A stretch of DNA of 29,688 nt from an uncultured Anaerotruncus sp. (GCA_910586875.1 CAJUJI010000014.1:1-29688); one strand, 5' to 3'. Shown: positions 1 through 8,249, counted from the stretch's first letter. Notes: generated by a model not told the origin, from the sequence alone. Made by a program: numbers and translations.

Positions 1-1
1 G

Positions 2-1069
2 TTTGTTACCATGCTTCTGGCATCCAGCATGTGCCTGGGTCTGGCGGCTTGCGGCGGCAGCTCAGCGCCAGCCTCGTCCGCTGCTCCTGCTTCCAGCGCA
101 TCTGCCGCTTCTTCTGCACCTGCGTCCAGCGAAAGCGCTGCTCCGGAGCAGACCTACACCATGAATATCGGTTCTGCGATGTCCGCAACCAACCCGTCTA
201 CCATCGCGCTGCAAGCGTTTGAAAAGGCGGTTGAGGAGCGCACCAACGGCGGCATTCAGGTGGAAATTTACACCGACTCCGCGCTGGGCGGCGAGTCCGA
301 CCTGCTCGAGCAGGTGACCACCGGCACCGTTGAAGCTTGTATGCAGATGGGTGCTGCAAACTGGGATGCAATGAATCCAGAGGTAAACGTTGCGCTGCTG
401 CCGTTCTTGTTCGACAGCTTAGAGAGTGCACGTGCTGCTTGGGGCGGCCAGTTTGGTAAAGAGTTCGCAGAGCAGCTGCTTGAGCCAACCGGCTGTAAGG
501 TGCTTTCTATCTGGGAGTCTGGCTACCGCCACATGACCAACAACACCCGTCCGATTGTTGAGCCGGAGGATACCAAGGGCATCAAGTTCCGCACCAACGA
601 AAACAGCATGAAGGTTGCAATGTATGATGCACTGGATGCGTCGGTTATCATCATGGCCTTCTCGGATGTTTACACCGGCCTGCAAAACGGCACCATCGAC
701 GGACAGGAGAACCCGCTGGCAAACATCTACACCTCCTCGCTCCAGGACGTTCAAAAATACCTCTCGCTGACCGGCCATATGTATGATGCGGCACCGCTGG
801 CTTGCAACAAAGCTTGGTTCGAGTCTCTGCCCGCAGAGTACCAGACCATCCTGCTTGAAGAGGCTGAGAATGCCCGTGCAGTCGATCTGGAGGAGAACGA
901 CGAGGCGAAGTACATGCAGCTTCTCAAGGATTCCGGCGACATCGAAATCAATGAAGTAAACGTTGCTGCATTCCAGGAGAAGATGAAACCCGTTTGGGAA
1001 AACTATGCAAGCAGCTTTGAAAAGGGTCAGTATTGGATTGACCTGGCAACTTCCTTCAATAAGAAATAA
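2..1069 (+). CDS. dctP: TRAP transporter substrate-binding lipoprotein (DctP family), 5' partial
   Basis: Extracytoplasmic solute receptor of a tripartite ATP-independent periplasmic (TRAP) transporter. It would capture a carboxylated substrate and deliver it to the DctQM membrane pair encoded next. The first ATG in view (11) lies inside a signal peptide that already lacks its positive N-terminus, and the frame stays open to base 2, so the true start is upstream of the window. A lipobox ending LAAC followed by GG marks lipid anchoring. An Ala/Ser-rich linker of about 30 residues follows, typical of Gram-positive binding lipoproteins. The mature domain has the DctP pattern: an IKFRTNEN segment carrying the conserved arginine, then DVYTGLQNGTIDGQENPLANI. 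The substrate cannot be deduced; C4-dicarboxylates, sugar acids and others are possible. It is first of three co-directional genes, 30 bases before DctQ. Confidence 0.93.
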   Translation, partial: FVTMLLASSMCLGLAACGGSSAPASSAAPASSASAASSAPASSESAAPEQTYTMNIGSAMSATNPSTIALQAFEKAVEERTNGGIQVEIYTDSALGGESDLLEQVTTGTVEACMQMGAANWDAMNPEVNVALLPFLFDSLESARAAWGGQFGKEFAEQLLEPTGCKVLSIWESGYRHMTNNTRPIVEPEDTKGIKFRTNENSMKVAMYDALDASVIIMAFSDVYTGLQNGTIDGQENPLANIYTSSLQDVQKYLSLTGHMYDAAPLACNKAWFESLPAEYQTILLEEAENARAVDLEENDEAKYMQLLKDSGDIEINEVNVAAFQEKMKPVWENYASSFEKGQYWIDLATSFNKK

Positions 1070-1099
1070 TTACAAATAGAAAAGGAAGGAAGTGACTGT

Positions 1100-1609
1100 A
1101 TGCTGCTCAAAGTCCTGGATAAAATCAAGCTGCTGCTGCGGATTATCAGCTGTGTGATGATCTGCGCGCTGACAGTGATTGTAACGATGCAGGTAATCAA
1201 CCGGAACTTCTTTGACCACTCCTTTACCTGGGTAGAGGAGGTGGCTGGTATGGCGATGGTATTTGTGACCTTTTTGGGCGCTGCAATGGCTACCATCAAC
1301 AATAGCAATACCCGAATCGACTTCTTTATCCGGCTGCTGCCAAAGAAGGGTACTTATGTGTTCGAGATGCTCGATGACCTAATCTGTATCGGATTCCTCG
1401 CGGTGGTTTGCCAGCTTGCAACCGGCCTGATGGAGAAGAACATGACAATCTTTACACCGGCGCTCAAGCTGCCAATGGCAATCAACTACTTTGCAATTCT
1501 GTTGGGCAGCGTACTCATGATTCTGTTCTATCTGGTGCGGCTGTATATGGACTCCCAACGTTTGTTCGGGAAGAATATGGATGCGATGGAGGAGGAGATG
1601 AACAAATGA
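1100..1609 (+). CDS. dctQ: TRAP transporter small permease (DctQ family)
   Basis: Small integral membrane subunit of the TRAP transporter. DctQ normally has four membrane helices and supports the large DctM channel subunit. The 169-residue product has the expected size and four hydrophobic stretches, around residues 14-34, 48-70, 92-112 and 130-152. The family signature of a charged tryptophan segment, TWVEEVAGMAMVFVTFLGAA, sits at about 46-65, followed by an R-hD-F motif (RIDFFIRLLP). An AAGGAAGGAAG ribosome binding site lies just upstream of the ATG. The stop codon overlaps the dctM start in an ATGA arrangement, so translational coupling is likely. Confidence 0.93.
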   Translation: MLLKVLDKIKLLLRIISCVMICALTVIVTMQVINRNFFDHSFTWVEEVAGMAMVFVTFLGAAMATINNSNTRIDFFIRLLPKKGTYVFEMLDDLICIGFLAVVCQLATGLMEKNMTIFTPALKLPMAINYFAILLGSVLMILFYLVRLYMDSQRLFGKNMDAMEEEMNK

Positions 1610-2895
1610 GCACGGGTTTAATCTGTTTATTCGCGGTGCTGGCGGTTTGTTTGGTGATCGGTGTTCCGGTGGCCTTCTCCATCGGCATCAGCTGCATGAG
1701 CTTGCTGTTGATCAACGGTAACCCGCCGCTGGAGATTGTGCTTCAGCGTATGGCGAGCGGCGCGCGTTCGTTTAACATGCTGGCGATGCCAATGTTTATT
1801 TTTGCAGGCTCGCTGATGATGTATGGAAGTACGCCGCGTCTTATGAAATTTGCAAACATGCTGCTGCGCCGCATCCCTGGCGGACTGGGCGCAACTGCAA
1901 TGGCAGCCTGCGGCTTCTTTGGAGCGGTTTCCGGCTCCGGTGTCGCAAGTGCTGCTGCAATCGGTAAAATCATCGGGCCGGAGATGCTCGAGCAGGGCTA
2001 TCCAAAGGGTCTGACCGCCGGACTGATCGCATCTGGCGGCACAATGGCGTGTATCATCCCGCCTAGTATTGTCATGGTGGTTTATGCGCAGTCGGCCAGC
2101 GTTTCGATTGGCGATATGTTCCTGGCCGGTGTTTTGCCAGGACTTCTGACCATTGCCGCGCTGATCGGTTTGAACTGCTTCTTTGCAGCGCGCCGCCAGC
2201 AGAAGGAGTCCAAGGAGGTCTACCACTACACCGCAAAGGAGCGCATTCAGATTACCATTGATGCGCTGCTGCCAATGCTGATGCCTGTGTGCGTGCTCGG
2301 CGGCGTGTTCTCCGGCATCTGCACCGCTACGGAAGCGGCGGTGGTCGCGGTGATCTATTCTTTCATCCTCGCAGTGTTTGTTTACAAGGAGCTGACCTTT
2401 AAAGATTTCTTTCGGGTGGCAGCTGACAGCGTTGTAACCAGCGGCGTTATCCTGCTGATTATGTCCTGCGCAACCCCGTTTGGATGGATTATGTCCACCC
2501 AGAAGGTGCCCACCCTATTTGCAAACTGGCTGCTTGCACTTACCGACAGCAAAATTTTGATTCTGCTGTTTATGTTCCTGCTGCTGCTGTTCCTGGGTAC
2601 CTTTATGGAAACCATCTGCATCATCATTTTGATCACGCCGATTCTACTGCCCATTGCAACCTCGCTGGGGTTGGGACCTGTGCACTTTGGCGTGGCGATG
2701 CTGATGAACCTGATGGTTGGATCGCTGACACCACCGCTTTCGGTAAACCTGTTTACCTCCTGCCGTGTGTTGGGAATGCGGGTGGACGAAGCGTTTCCGG
2801 ATACCTTGTATGTAATCGGCACTGTAACCGTGATGGCGTTGCTTACGCTAGCGCTTCCGGCGTTGTCGGAGTTCTTGCCTGCCGTTTTAGGCTAA
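1606..2895 (+). CDS. dctM: TRAP transporter large permease (DctM family)
   Basis: Large membrane subunit of the TRAP transporter, which forms the sodium-coupled substrate path. The start is the ATG at 1606, overlapping the dctQ stop (ATGA) and preceded by GGAGGAG; an upstream extension of this frame is only a shadow of dctQ. The 429-residue product matches the usual DctM length of about 425-430. It has around a dozen hydrophobic segments, the early PMFIFAGSLM motif, and the glycine/serine-rich segment GAVSGSGVASAAAIGKIIGP, which is a DctM hallmark. The gene is followed within 15 bases by a strong bidirectional terminator. A GntR-type regulator converges on it and is the best local candidate for control. 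Confidence 0.95.
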   Translation: MSTGLICLFAVLAVCLVIGVPVAFSIGISCMSLLLINGNPPLEIVLQRMASGARSFNMLAMPMFIFAGSLMMYGSTPRLMKFANMLLRRIPGGLGATAMAACGFFGAVSGSGVASAAAIGKIIGPEMLEQGYPKGLTAGLIASGGTMACIIPPSIVMVVYAQSASVSIGDMFLAGVLPGLLTIAALIGLNCFFAARRQQKESKEVYHYTAKERIQITIDALLPMLMPVCVLGGVFSGICTATEAAVVAVIYSFILAVFVYKELTFKDFFRVAADSVVTSGVILLIMSCATPFGWIMSTQKVPTLFANWLLALTDSKILILLFMFLLLLFLGTFMETICIIILITPILLPIATSLGLGPVHFGVAMLMNLMVGSLTPPLSVNLFTSCRVLGMRVDEAFPDTLYVIGTVTVMALLTLALPALSEFLPAVLG

Positions 2896-2905
2896 GCATC
2901 ATACG

Positions 2906-2938
2906 AAAAGAAAAAGCCCCTTTGGGGCTTTTTCTTTT
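2906..2938. terminator. Bidirectional intrinsic terminator between dctM and the GntR gene
   Basis: A perfect 15-base-pair stem (2906-2920 with 2924-2938) has a TTT loop. The arms carry AAAAG-AAAAA on one side and TTTTT-CTTTT on the other, so it gives a U-run in both directions. It separates convergent dctM (plus) and the GntR gene (minus, ends 2949). Confidence 0.93.
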
Positions 2939-2948
2939 GTGCAAAATA

Positions 2949-3665
2949 TCAGTAAAGGTAAAACTCCATGTTCTCGGTGCAATAAACCTGTTTGGAAAAC
3001 AGCAGCGGATTTCCAGCCGCGTCTACCAACCGGTCCTTGAATAAAAGCAGCGGTGTCCCACGTTTAATTTCCAGCAGCTTCGCCTCGTAAGGCGTCGAAT
3101 AACAAACCTCCAAGGTTCGGGTGCTGTGCTCGATGAAGATGTGGAACTTTTGCTCCAGCATTTCAAACAGCGAGCCCTCCAGATCCTCCTTGAGGATGAA
3201 CTCCAGCTTTTTGGGATAGTAGTTGGTCTCAATGGAAATCGGCCGCTCATCGACAAAATGCAGGCGTTCGGTCATGATCACCTGCTCCTCGTCCCCTAAG
3301 CGAAGAAATTGTTTTGTGTTATCAGATGGATACACCATTTCACTTTTCAAAAGTGACGTTTTGGGATGCTTACCTGCCAGCCGGCAGGAACGTGTAAAAC
3401 CGATATGGTCGTCAGCCTTATAACAGGATTTCGGGGAAGCAACAAAGGTCCCCTTTCCTTGCGAGCGGACTAGAATCCCATCCTCCTCCAAATTTTTTAG
3501 CGCAGCGCGAACAGTAACCCTACTGATGTTATATTTGCGCACCAATTCCGCCTCAGAAGGCAGGCGGTCCCCTGGGGAGAGCTCCCCTTCTTTAATTTGG
3601 GAGATGATAATATTGGTGAGCTGCTTGTACATGGCAATGTCACTGTTGTGATTGATCTTATGCAT
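2949..3665 (-). CDS. GntR-family transcriptional regulator, HutC/UTRA subfamily
   Basis: DNA-binding regulator of 238 residues. The N-terminal winged helix-turn-helix spans about residues 10-75, with the GntR signature LSPGDRLPSEAELVRKYNIS followed by RVTVRAALKNLEEDGILVRSQGKGTFV. The C-terminal UTRA effector domain (about 95-235) shows the typical endings EVCYSTPYEAKLLEIKRGTP and LFSKQVYC. UTRA domains bind small metabolites, often sugars or amino-acid derivatives. The start is the ATG at 3665, preceded by AAAGGG at good spacing. It converges on the TRAP operon, so the transported compound is a plausible effector, but that is inference. A sigma-A-like -10 with an overlapping palindrome lies about 100 bases upstream. 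Confidence 0.93.
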   Translation of the reverse strand: MHKINHNSDIAMYKQLTNIIISQIKEGELSPGDRLPSEAELVRKYNISRVTVRAALKNLEEDGILVRSQGKGTFVASPKSCYKADDHIGFTRSCRLAGKHPKTSLLKSEMVYPSDNTKQFLRLGDEEQVIMTERLHFVDERPISIETNYYPKKLEFILKEDLEGSLFEMLEQKFHIFIEHSTRTLEVCYSTPYEAKLLEIKRGTPLLLFKDRLVDAAGNPLLFSKQVYCTENMEFYLY

Positions 3666-3756
3666 TTGGCATCCCTTTCTGCTTATTTTCAGTAAAATTA
3701 TAAAAATTTACAGCTGGTAGAATCATTGCAGGGTGCCGCATTGCGGCGGGAGGTAT

Positions 3757-3795
3757 GTTATCATTATAACATATGTATGATTTATTTACCAGTTT
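3757..3795 (-). promoter_or_regulatory. Probable promoter and operator of the GntR gene
   Basis: On the minus strand a perfect TATAAT occupies 3763-3768; the -35 upstream of it is weak. The -10 overlaps a near-palindrome with arms GTTAT and ATAAC (3757-3770), which would suit autorepression by the GntR protein. The operator assignment is inference from position only. Confidence 0.5.
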
Positions 3796-3971
3796 GCTTT
3801 TCGGTAATTCTTTACGAAAAATTTCTCTCGATTTGTGAATTTTTACCGTCAATGTCACGCAATGCGTCTTATATCAATCGCACCGCTTTGGACATCCTGT
3901 TTTAGAATCACCTTTGCAGGTAATTTTGGGACCTTTGTTGGAGAGCACGCTGGCTAGGGATGCGTTTACAT

Positions 3972-4006
3972 AAAAGAAAAAAGCCCTCTTGGGGCTTTTT
4001 CTTTTA
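3972..4006 (-). terminator. Intrinsic terminator downstream of the SPFH gene
   Basis: A stem of about 15 base pairs with A-rich and T-rich outer arms (AAAAG-AAAAAA-GCCC with GGGC-TTTTT-CTTTTA, one extra A) and a short loop. It lies 60 bases beyond the stop of the minus-strand SPFH gene. It is nearly the same sequence as the terminators at 2906 and 22831. Confidence 0.85.
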
Positions 4007-4065
4007 TGAGATTAGAGGGTGCTGCCCCTCTCCTGCTCAGAAACGCCGCTTTGCAGCGGTCGCGT

Positions 4066-5043
4066 TTAGCGGTCGCTGGGGATTTCCTTAATCGCCGTCA
4101 GCAAGCCTGCCAGCGATTGCAGCTCGCTTGGAATGATAATCTTTGTGGCCTTGCCGTCAGCAGCCTTCTGGAACGCTTCCAGCCCCTTGAGCTGCAAGGC
4201 TTTCGCGCTGGGATCCGCTTCGCTGAGCATCCGCAAAGAATCTGCATAGGCGCGCTGCACCAGCTGGATTGCCTCCGCTTCACCCTGTGCCTCACGGATT
4301 TTCTGCTCGCGCACACCCTCTGCCCGCAGGATGGCGCTCTGCTTTTCCGCCTCTGCCCGTAGGATCGCGCTTTGCCGCTCTGCTTCCGCCCGCAGAATTG
4401 CAGATTCCTTTTCACCCTCTGCAACCAGGATTTGGCTCTCCTTTTCACCCTCTGCCCGGCGGATGGCCTCACGCTTTTCGCGCTCTGCACGCATCTGCTT
4501 TTCCATCGCTTCCTGTGTCTCACGCGGTGGCAGGATGTTTTTAAGCTCGACACGGATGACCTTGATGCCCCAGCGGTCGGTCTCCTCATCCAAGGTAGCG
4601 GTAATTTTGGTGTTGATAACATCGCGCGAATTTAACGTGCTGTCCAATTCCAGCTCACCGATGATGTTACGCATGGTGGTCGCGGTCAGGTTTTCGATTG
4701 CGGAGATCGGACGGTCCACGCCATAGGCGAACAGCTTTGCATCTGTGACCTGATAGAACACAACCGTGTCAATCTGCATGGTAACATTATCCTTTGTGAT
4801 AACCGGTTGAGGCGCGAAATCGATGACCTGCTCTTTGAGCGAGATCCGTTTTTCAATCCGGTCGAGAAACGGCACCTTGACATGCCAGCCGCTTTCCCAG
4901 GTGGTATAATACCGCCCCAGACGTTCGATGATATAGACATTGGACTGCGGAACCACCTTGAAGTTCGCAAGGAAAATCGCAATCACAATCACACAAAGTA
5001 GGATAATCGGGATTAAGAAACCGAGAAACGCCAGATTTGACAT
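4066..5043 (-). CDS. SPFH/Band 7 (stomatin/prohibitin-like) membrane protein
   Basis: Membrane-anchored scaffold protein of the stomatin/QmcA type, which oligomerises in membrane microdomains, often with an NfeD partner. The 325-residue product has one N-terminal membrane helix (about 6-26), then the SPFH core with the marks VPQSNVYIIERLGRY, VPFLDRIEKRISLKEQ and NVTMQIDTVVFYQVTD. A long charged helix follows (about 175-255), where an 11-residue unit of the form E-(G/A)-E-(K/R)-(E/Q)-S-(A/Q)-I-L-(R/V)-A is repeated about four times in tandem. The C-terminus, LQSLAGLLTAIKEI, resembles the oligomerisation tail of the family. The start ATG at 5043 has an AAGGAGG site and lies 14 bases after the NfeD stop, so the two genes form an operon. 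Confidence 0.93.
   Translation of the reverse strand: MSNLAFLGFLIPIILLCVIVIAIFLANFKVVPQSNVYIIERLGRYYTTWESGWHVKVPFLDRIEKRISLKEQVIDFAPQPVITKDNVTMQIDTVVFYQVTDAKLFAYGVDRPISAIENLTATTMRNIIGELELDSTLNSRDVINTKITATLDEETDRWGIKVIRVELKNILPPRETQEAMEKQMRAEREKREAIRRAEGEKESQILVAEGEKESAILRAEAERQSAILRAEAEKQSAILRAEGVREQKIREAQGEAEAIQLVQRAYADSLRMLSEADPSAKALQLKGLEAFQKAADGKATKIIIPSELQSLAGLLTAIKEIPSDR
4330..4480 (-). repeat. Tandem 33-bp coding repeat in the SPFH gene
   Basis: About four to five successive 33-base units encode an 11-residue helical repeat built on E-x-E-x-x-S-x-I-L-R-A. The middle units are the most alike, consistent with recent unit duplication. An 11-residue period fits a right-handed coiled-coil stalk. 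Confidence 0.8.
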
Positions 5044-5057
5044 AATAAAAGACCTCC

Positions 5058-5555
5058 TTATGGTTGGGTTGTGGTGGATGTATCAGCACAGGCCGCTATC
5101 ACCTGTTCCGGCTCTACGATGAGCTTTACTCCCTCGATGGCCAGCACCTTAACACGGCTGCCCACAGCAATCTCAACGCCGTCCTGCGAACGCGCCGACC
5201 AATTCATTCCTTCGACCTGCACGCGGCCGCTAGAAGAGCTGACCTCGCTTTGGACCAACGCAATTTTACCGATCACCGAATCGGCATTGGTGCTATGTTT
5301 CTGACTGGGCAGCATCCGCTTGAGGAATGGCCTGGTCAAAACAATGGTGACGATTGACACAGCAACAAACCAGATGAGCTGTGCACTGACCGACACCTTT
5401 GCCATCGCAGCAATCGAAGCAGCAAATGCGCCAAGTGCCAGCCAGATTGCTACCAGTTGGGTAGTCACCCCCTCGGCAATCACAAAAAGGACCGCCAGCA
5501 AAAGCCATATAAGCGGCTGGATGCTGATACTGACGCCCAAAATTTGCAAACTCAT
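5058..5555 (-). CDS. NfeD-family membrane protein
   Basis: Partner of SPFH proteins. It has two to three membrane helices (about residues 12-75) and a C-terminal soluble OB-fold (about 95-160) with the pattern GKIALVQSEVSSSSGRVQVEG, NWSAR, then GSRVKVLAIEG. I place the start at the ATG at 5555 because AGAGGGG lies seven bases before it; the ATG at 5579 lacks a site. This gives 165 residues, near the size of short NfeD proteins. No N-terminal ClpP-like protease domain is present, so this is the short NfeD type. A good promoter lies 50-75 bases upstream and the SPFH gene follows in the same operon. Confidence 0.9.
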   Translation of the reverse strand: MSLQILGVSISIQPLIWLLLAVLFVIAEGVTTQLVAIWLALGAFAASIAAMAKVSVSAQLIWFVAVSIVTIVLTRPFLKRMLPSQKHSTNADSVIGKIALVQSEVSSSSGRVQVEGMNWSARSQDGVEIAVGSRVKVLAIEGVKLIVEPEQVIAACADTSTTTQP

Positions 5556-5604
5556 GAACGACCCCTCTCTTTCCAACATGGCTAGGATATTTGGTTGTAG
5601 ATTT

Positions 5605-5633
5605 ATTATATCACCATCCAGGGCATTTCACAA
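5605..5633 (-). promoter_or_regulatory. Sigma-A promoter of the nfeD-SPFH operon
   Basis: On the minus strand TTGTGA (5628-5633) and TATAAT (5605-5610) are 17 bases apart, about 50 bases before the NfeD start. Confidence 0.8.
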
Positions 5634-5673
5634 GAACAAAAACATTTTTTCTAAAATTAGGGTTCGCACATAT

Positions 5674-5705
5674 GAAAACAGCACCAACCAAAAGGCTGGG
5701 GCTGT
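5674..5705 (-). terminator. Intrinsic terminator of the serCA operon
   Basis: A 12-base-pair stem with one mismatch and one wobble (5678-5689 with 5694-5705), a four-base loop, and a T-run on the minus strand. It sits just past the serA stop at 5713. Confidence 0.8.
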
Positions 5706-5712
5706 AGGTGCA

Positions 5713-6879
5713 TCAATGATAAAGATTCACGCGAATGACCCCGTCAATCCCGCGCAGGGATTTTATAGCGTCGGCGCTGACCGTGCCGCTGACGTCCAGC
5801 ATGGTATAAGCGAAATCCTTCTTGGATTTGTTGGTCAGGTTTTCGATGTTGATGCCGCAGTCGGAGAGCACCGTCGCAATCTGGGTGAGCATGGCAGGAA
5901 TGTTGCGGTGCAGGATGGTGATACGCACCTCGCCGCTGCGCGCCATCGACACCGACGGCAGATTGACCGAATTTTGAATATTGCCGTTCTCCAGAAAATC
6001 GGTCAGCTGCATCGCCGCCATCTTTGCACAATTGTCTTCGCTTTCGGGGGTGGAGGCGGCCAGATGCGGCAGCGCCAGCACGCCGGGATGCCCCAGCATT
6101 TCATCGCAGGGAAAATCGGTCACATAGCAGCGAATTTGCTTTTCATCCAGCCCTGCAATGAGGTCCTCAGTGTTGACCAGCTCGCCGCGGGCAAAATTCA
6201 AAATCCGAACGCCGTGCTTCATCAGCTGGATGGATTCCGAGTTGATCATGCCCTTTGTCTCGGAGGTCGCAGGGACATGCAGCGTGATAAAATCGCAGTT
6301 TTCGTAGATTTCCCGCAGGCTGGTCGCGTGCTTGATATCCCGCGAGATGCTCCAGGCGGTTTCTACCGATACATAGGGGTCATAACCGTAGACCTCCATA
6401 CCGAAATGCCGCGCAAAATTGGCGACCTTGACGCCGATTGCACCCAGCCCTATTACGCCCAGCTTTTTGCCGAGCAGCTCGGGGCCGACAAACTTGCCCT
6501 TGCCCTTTTCCACCTGTGGGGTAACCTGATCCCCCTGCCCTTTGAGGGTTTGCACCCACTCCATTGCAGGGAACACCTTGCGCGCCGACAGCAGCAGCCC
6601 GCAGATCACCATTTCCTTTACTGCATTCGCGTTGGCGCCCGGCGTATTGAATACAACAATCCCCTGTTCGCTGCATTTCTCAATCGGGATGTTGTTTACA
6701 CCTGCGCCTGCCCGTGCGATCGCCCGCAGAGAGGGGTCAAACTCCATCTCGTGCATCGAGGCGGAACGCACTAGAATTGCATCCGGCTGTTCGGCGTCTG
6801 CGTCGCAGCGGTATTTGCTGCGGTCGAACACATCCAGTCCATAGGGGCTGATTTTATTGAGTGTTTTTATGGTAAACAT
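5713..6879 (-). CDS. serA: D-3-phosphoglycerate dehydrogenase
   Basis: First step of serine synthesis: oxidises 3-phosphoglycerate to 3-phosphohydroxypyruvate with NAD+. The 388-residue product is a D-2-hydroxyacid dehydrogenase with the Rossmann motif GLGAIG at residues 144-149. Likely catalytic residues are Arg231 (in NFARGELVN), Glu260 and His272 (in LPHLAAST). A C-terminal ACT domain (about 315-388), seen in RITILHRNIPAMLTQIATVL and GINIENL, suggests allosteric control, probably by serine. It lacks the extra intervening domain of the longest SerA forms. The start ATG at 6879 has an AGGAGGAGG site, 14 bases after the serC stop, so the genes are co-transcribed in the order serC-serA. No serB is visible nearby. 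Confidence 0.95.
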   Translation of the reverse strand: MFTIKTLNKISPYGLDVFDRSKYRCDADAEQPDAILVRSASMHEMEFDPSLRAIARAGAGVNNIPIEKCSEQGIVVFNTPGANANAVKEMVICGLLLSARKVFPAMEWVQTLKGQGDQVTPQVEKGKGKFVGPELLGKKLGVIGLGAIGVKVANFARHFGMEVYGYDPYVSVETAWSISRDIKHATSLREIYENCDFITLHVPATSETKGMINSESIQLMKHGVRILNFARGELVNTEDLIAGLDEKQIRCYVTDFPCDEMLGHPGVLALPHLAASTPESEDNCAKMAAMQLTDFLENGNIQNSVNLPSVSMARSGEVRITILHRNIPAMLTQIATVLSDCGINIENLTNKSKKDFAYTMLDVSGTVSADAIKSLRGIDGVIRVNLYH

Positions 6880-6893
6880 GAATCCTCCTCCTG

Positions 6894-7979
6894 TCAGCGA
6901 TGGGCAGCCTCAAACTGCGCCATCAGTTCCACCAGCTTTTCTACCCCTTCGGTGGGCATCGCATTGTAAATCGAGGCGCGCATTCCACCGACCAAACGAT
7001 ACCCCTTGAGGTTTACAAAGCCCTTTTCCTTCGCCTGCGTGATAAATTCTTTATCCAATGCGTCATCGCCGGTCACAAACGGAATGTTCATGATCGAGCG
7101 GTCCTCTGGCACGACGGTGCCGCGGAACAGTTTCGACTGATCCAGGAAATCATACAGCAGCTTCGCCTTATGCTCATTGATTTTCTGCATCTGCTCCAGC
7201 CCACCGATCTTGTCCCGCAGCCACTCAAGCACCAGCTTGCAGATGTAAATTGCGTAGGTCGGCGGGGTGTTGAACATCGAGCCGTTTTCCACATGGGTCA
7301 TATAGTTAAACATGGTCGGGGTGGATTCTCTCGCGCGGCCCAGCAGGTCCTCCCGAATGATGACAACCGTCAAACCGGCCGGCCCCATATTTTTCTGTGC
7401 GCCCGCATAAAGCATCCCAAAACGCGAGACCTCTATCGGCTGCGAGAGAATGCAGGAGGAGATGTCCGCCACCAGCGGAACGTTGCCTGTCTGGGGGAGC
7501 TGATGATAGACGGTGCCATAAATGGTGTTGTTCATACAGATGTGAAAATAATCTGCATCCGGTGTGAAGCTGGCGGGGTCCAGCTTTGGAATATAAGAGA
7601 AGGCTTTGTCCTTGGAGGAAGCTACCACCTGTGCCTGTCCATAGCGCACAGCCTCCTGGTAAGCTTTGGTCGCCCATTGGCCGGTAATGACAAAGTCCGC
7701 CTTGCCGCTGCCGTTCATCAGGTTCAGCGGTATCATCGCAAACTGGCTGGAAGCGCCGCCTTGTAAAAACAGCACCTTATAATTTGTGGGGATACCCATG
7801 ACCTCGCGCAGCAGCGCCTCGCAGCTGTCGATGATTGCCTGATATTCCCCAGAGCGGTGGCTCATCTCCATAACCGACTGTCCGCAGCCGTGGTAGTCGA
7901 GCATCTCCGATGCGGCTGTCTTTAGCACGTCCTGTGGCAGCATTGACGGCCCCGCCGAGAAATTGTACACTCTAGCCAT
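6894..7979 (-). CDS. serC: Phosphoserine aminotransferase
   Basis: Second step of serine synthesis: a PLP enzyme that transfers the amino group of glutamate to 3-phosphohydroxypyruvate. The start is the ATG at 7979 (MARVYNFSAGPSMLP), with AGGAGG eight bases before it; an upstream ATG at 8000 has no comparable site. This gives 361 residues, the normal SerC length. Family marks are the N-terminal YNFSAGPSMLP, HRSGEY, LQGGASSQF, and AGAQKNMGPAGL carrying the probable PLP lysine, Lys196. The tail has VGGMRASIYNAMP, also typical. A textbook sigma-A promoter lies 57-85 bases upstream, and a small hairpin followed by a T-rich stretch lies in the leader. Confidence 0.96.
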   Translation of the reverse strand: MARVYNFSAGPSMLPQDVLKTAASEMLDYHGCGQSVMEMSHRSGEYQAIIDSCEALLREVMGIPTNYKVLFLQGGASSQFAMIPLNLMNGSGKADFVITGQWATKAYQEAVRYGQAQVVASSKDKAFSYIPKLDPASFTPDADYFHICMNNTIYGTVYHQLPQTGNVPLVADISSCILSQPIEVSRFGMLYAGAQKNMGPAGLTVVIIREDLLGRARESTPTMFNYMTHVENGSMFNTPPTYAIYICKLVLEWLRDKIGGLEQMQKINEHKAKLLYDFLDQSKLFRGTVVPEDRSIMNIPFVTGDDALDKEFITQAKEKGFVNLKGYRLVGGMRASIYNAMPTEGVEKLVELMAQFEAAHR

Positions 7980-8035
7980 CTGATAGCCTCCTGTAATCAA
8001 TAAAAAATAACCCTGAATTGCAGGGCCTAGGTTTC

Positions 8036-8064
8036 ATTATATTCATATTTGCAAAAACCGTCAA
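8036..8064 (-). promoter_or_regulatory. Sigma-A promoter of serCA
   Basis: Minus strand TTGACG (8059-8064), spacer of exactly 17, TATAAT (8036-8041). In the leader, a CCCTG-CAATT-CAGGG hairpin (8011-8025) followed by a T-rich run could act as a weak attenuator, though the stem is only five pairs. Confidence 0.85.
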
Positions 8065-8129
8065 TATTCAGAACTGACAGAAATCTGCGCAAGGGCAATC
8101 GTGCGGTTGGTCAATTTTTGACAGAGGGC

Positions 8130-8158
8130 TGTAAGAAACCATCCTGCTGTGCTATAAT
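8130..8158 (+). promoter_or_regulatory. Extended -10 promoter of the DUF1624-like gene
   Basis: TATAAT at 8153-8158 is preceded by TGC, an extended -10. The -35 region (8130-8135) is poor; a perfect TTGACA at 8118-8123 is 29 bases away, too far to pair with it. Confidence 0.65.
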
Positions 8159-8249
8159 AGAAAAAGCTTCGGGGAGGCTTGCTTGATTTTTCCGCTGCCG
8201 TTTGCAGGGCGAAAGCAGCAATTCCCATCTGATCCAAGGAGGGCTTCAT

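Larger units (their letters stand above)
3666..4065. other. 400-base intergenic region: GntR promoter, one terminator, otherwise no gene seen
   Basis: No convincing gene is visible on either strand. It holds the leader and promoter of the GntR gene (to about 3800), a short GCCGCA-T-TGCGGC palindrome at 3735-3747 inside that leader, and a terminator at 3972-4006 for the minus-strand SPFH gene. Bases 3830-3970 show nothing recognisable. Confidence 0.6.

Noticed and set aside
1408..1605. N-terminal extension of DctM
   Set aside because: Overlaps dctQ out of frame; the ATGA overlap at 1606 with GGAGGAG is the natural start.
5320..6774. 484-codon open frame on the plus strand
   Set aside because: It is antisense to serA and runs into the nfeD 5' region. 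Composition is that of a reverse-strand shadow (His/Gln/Arg-rich), with no ribosome binding site, whereas serA is fully recognised.
7981..8035. T-box or amino-acid riboswitch before serC
   Set aside because: The leader is only about 50 bases, with a five-pair hairpin and no T-box motif, so it is too short for such a regulator.
8118..8158. TTGACA/TATAAT promoter pair before the DUF1624-like gene
   Set aside because: The two hexamers are 29 bases apart; the extended -10 alone is the better explanation.
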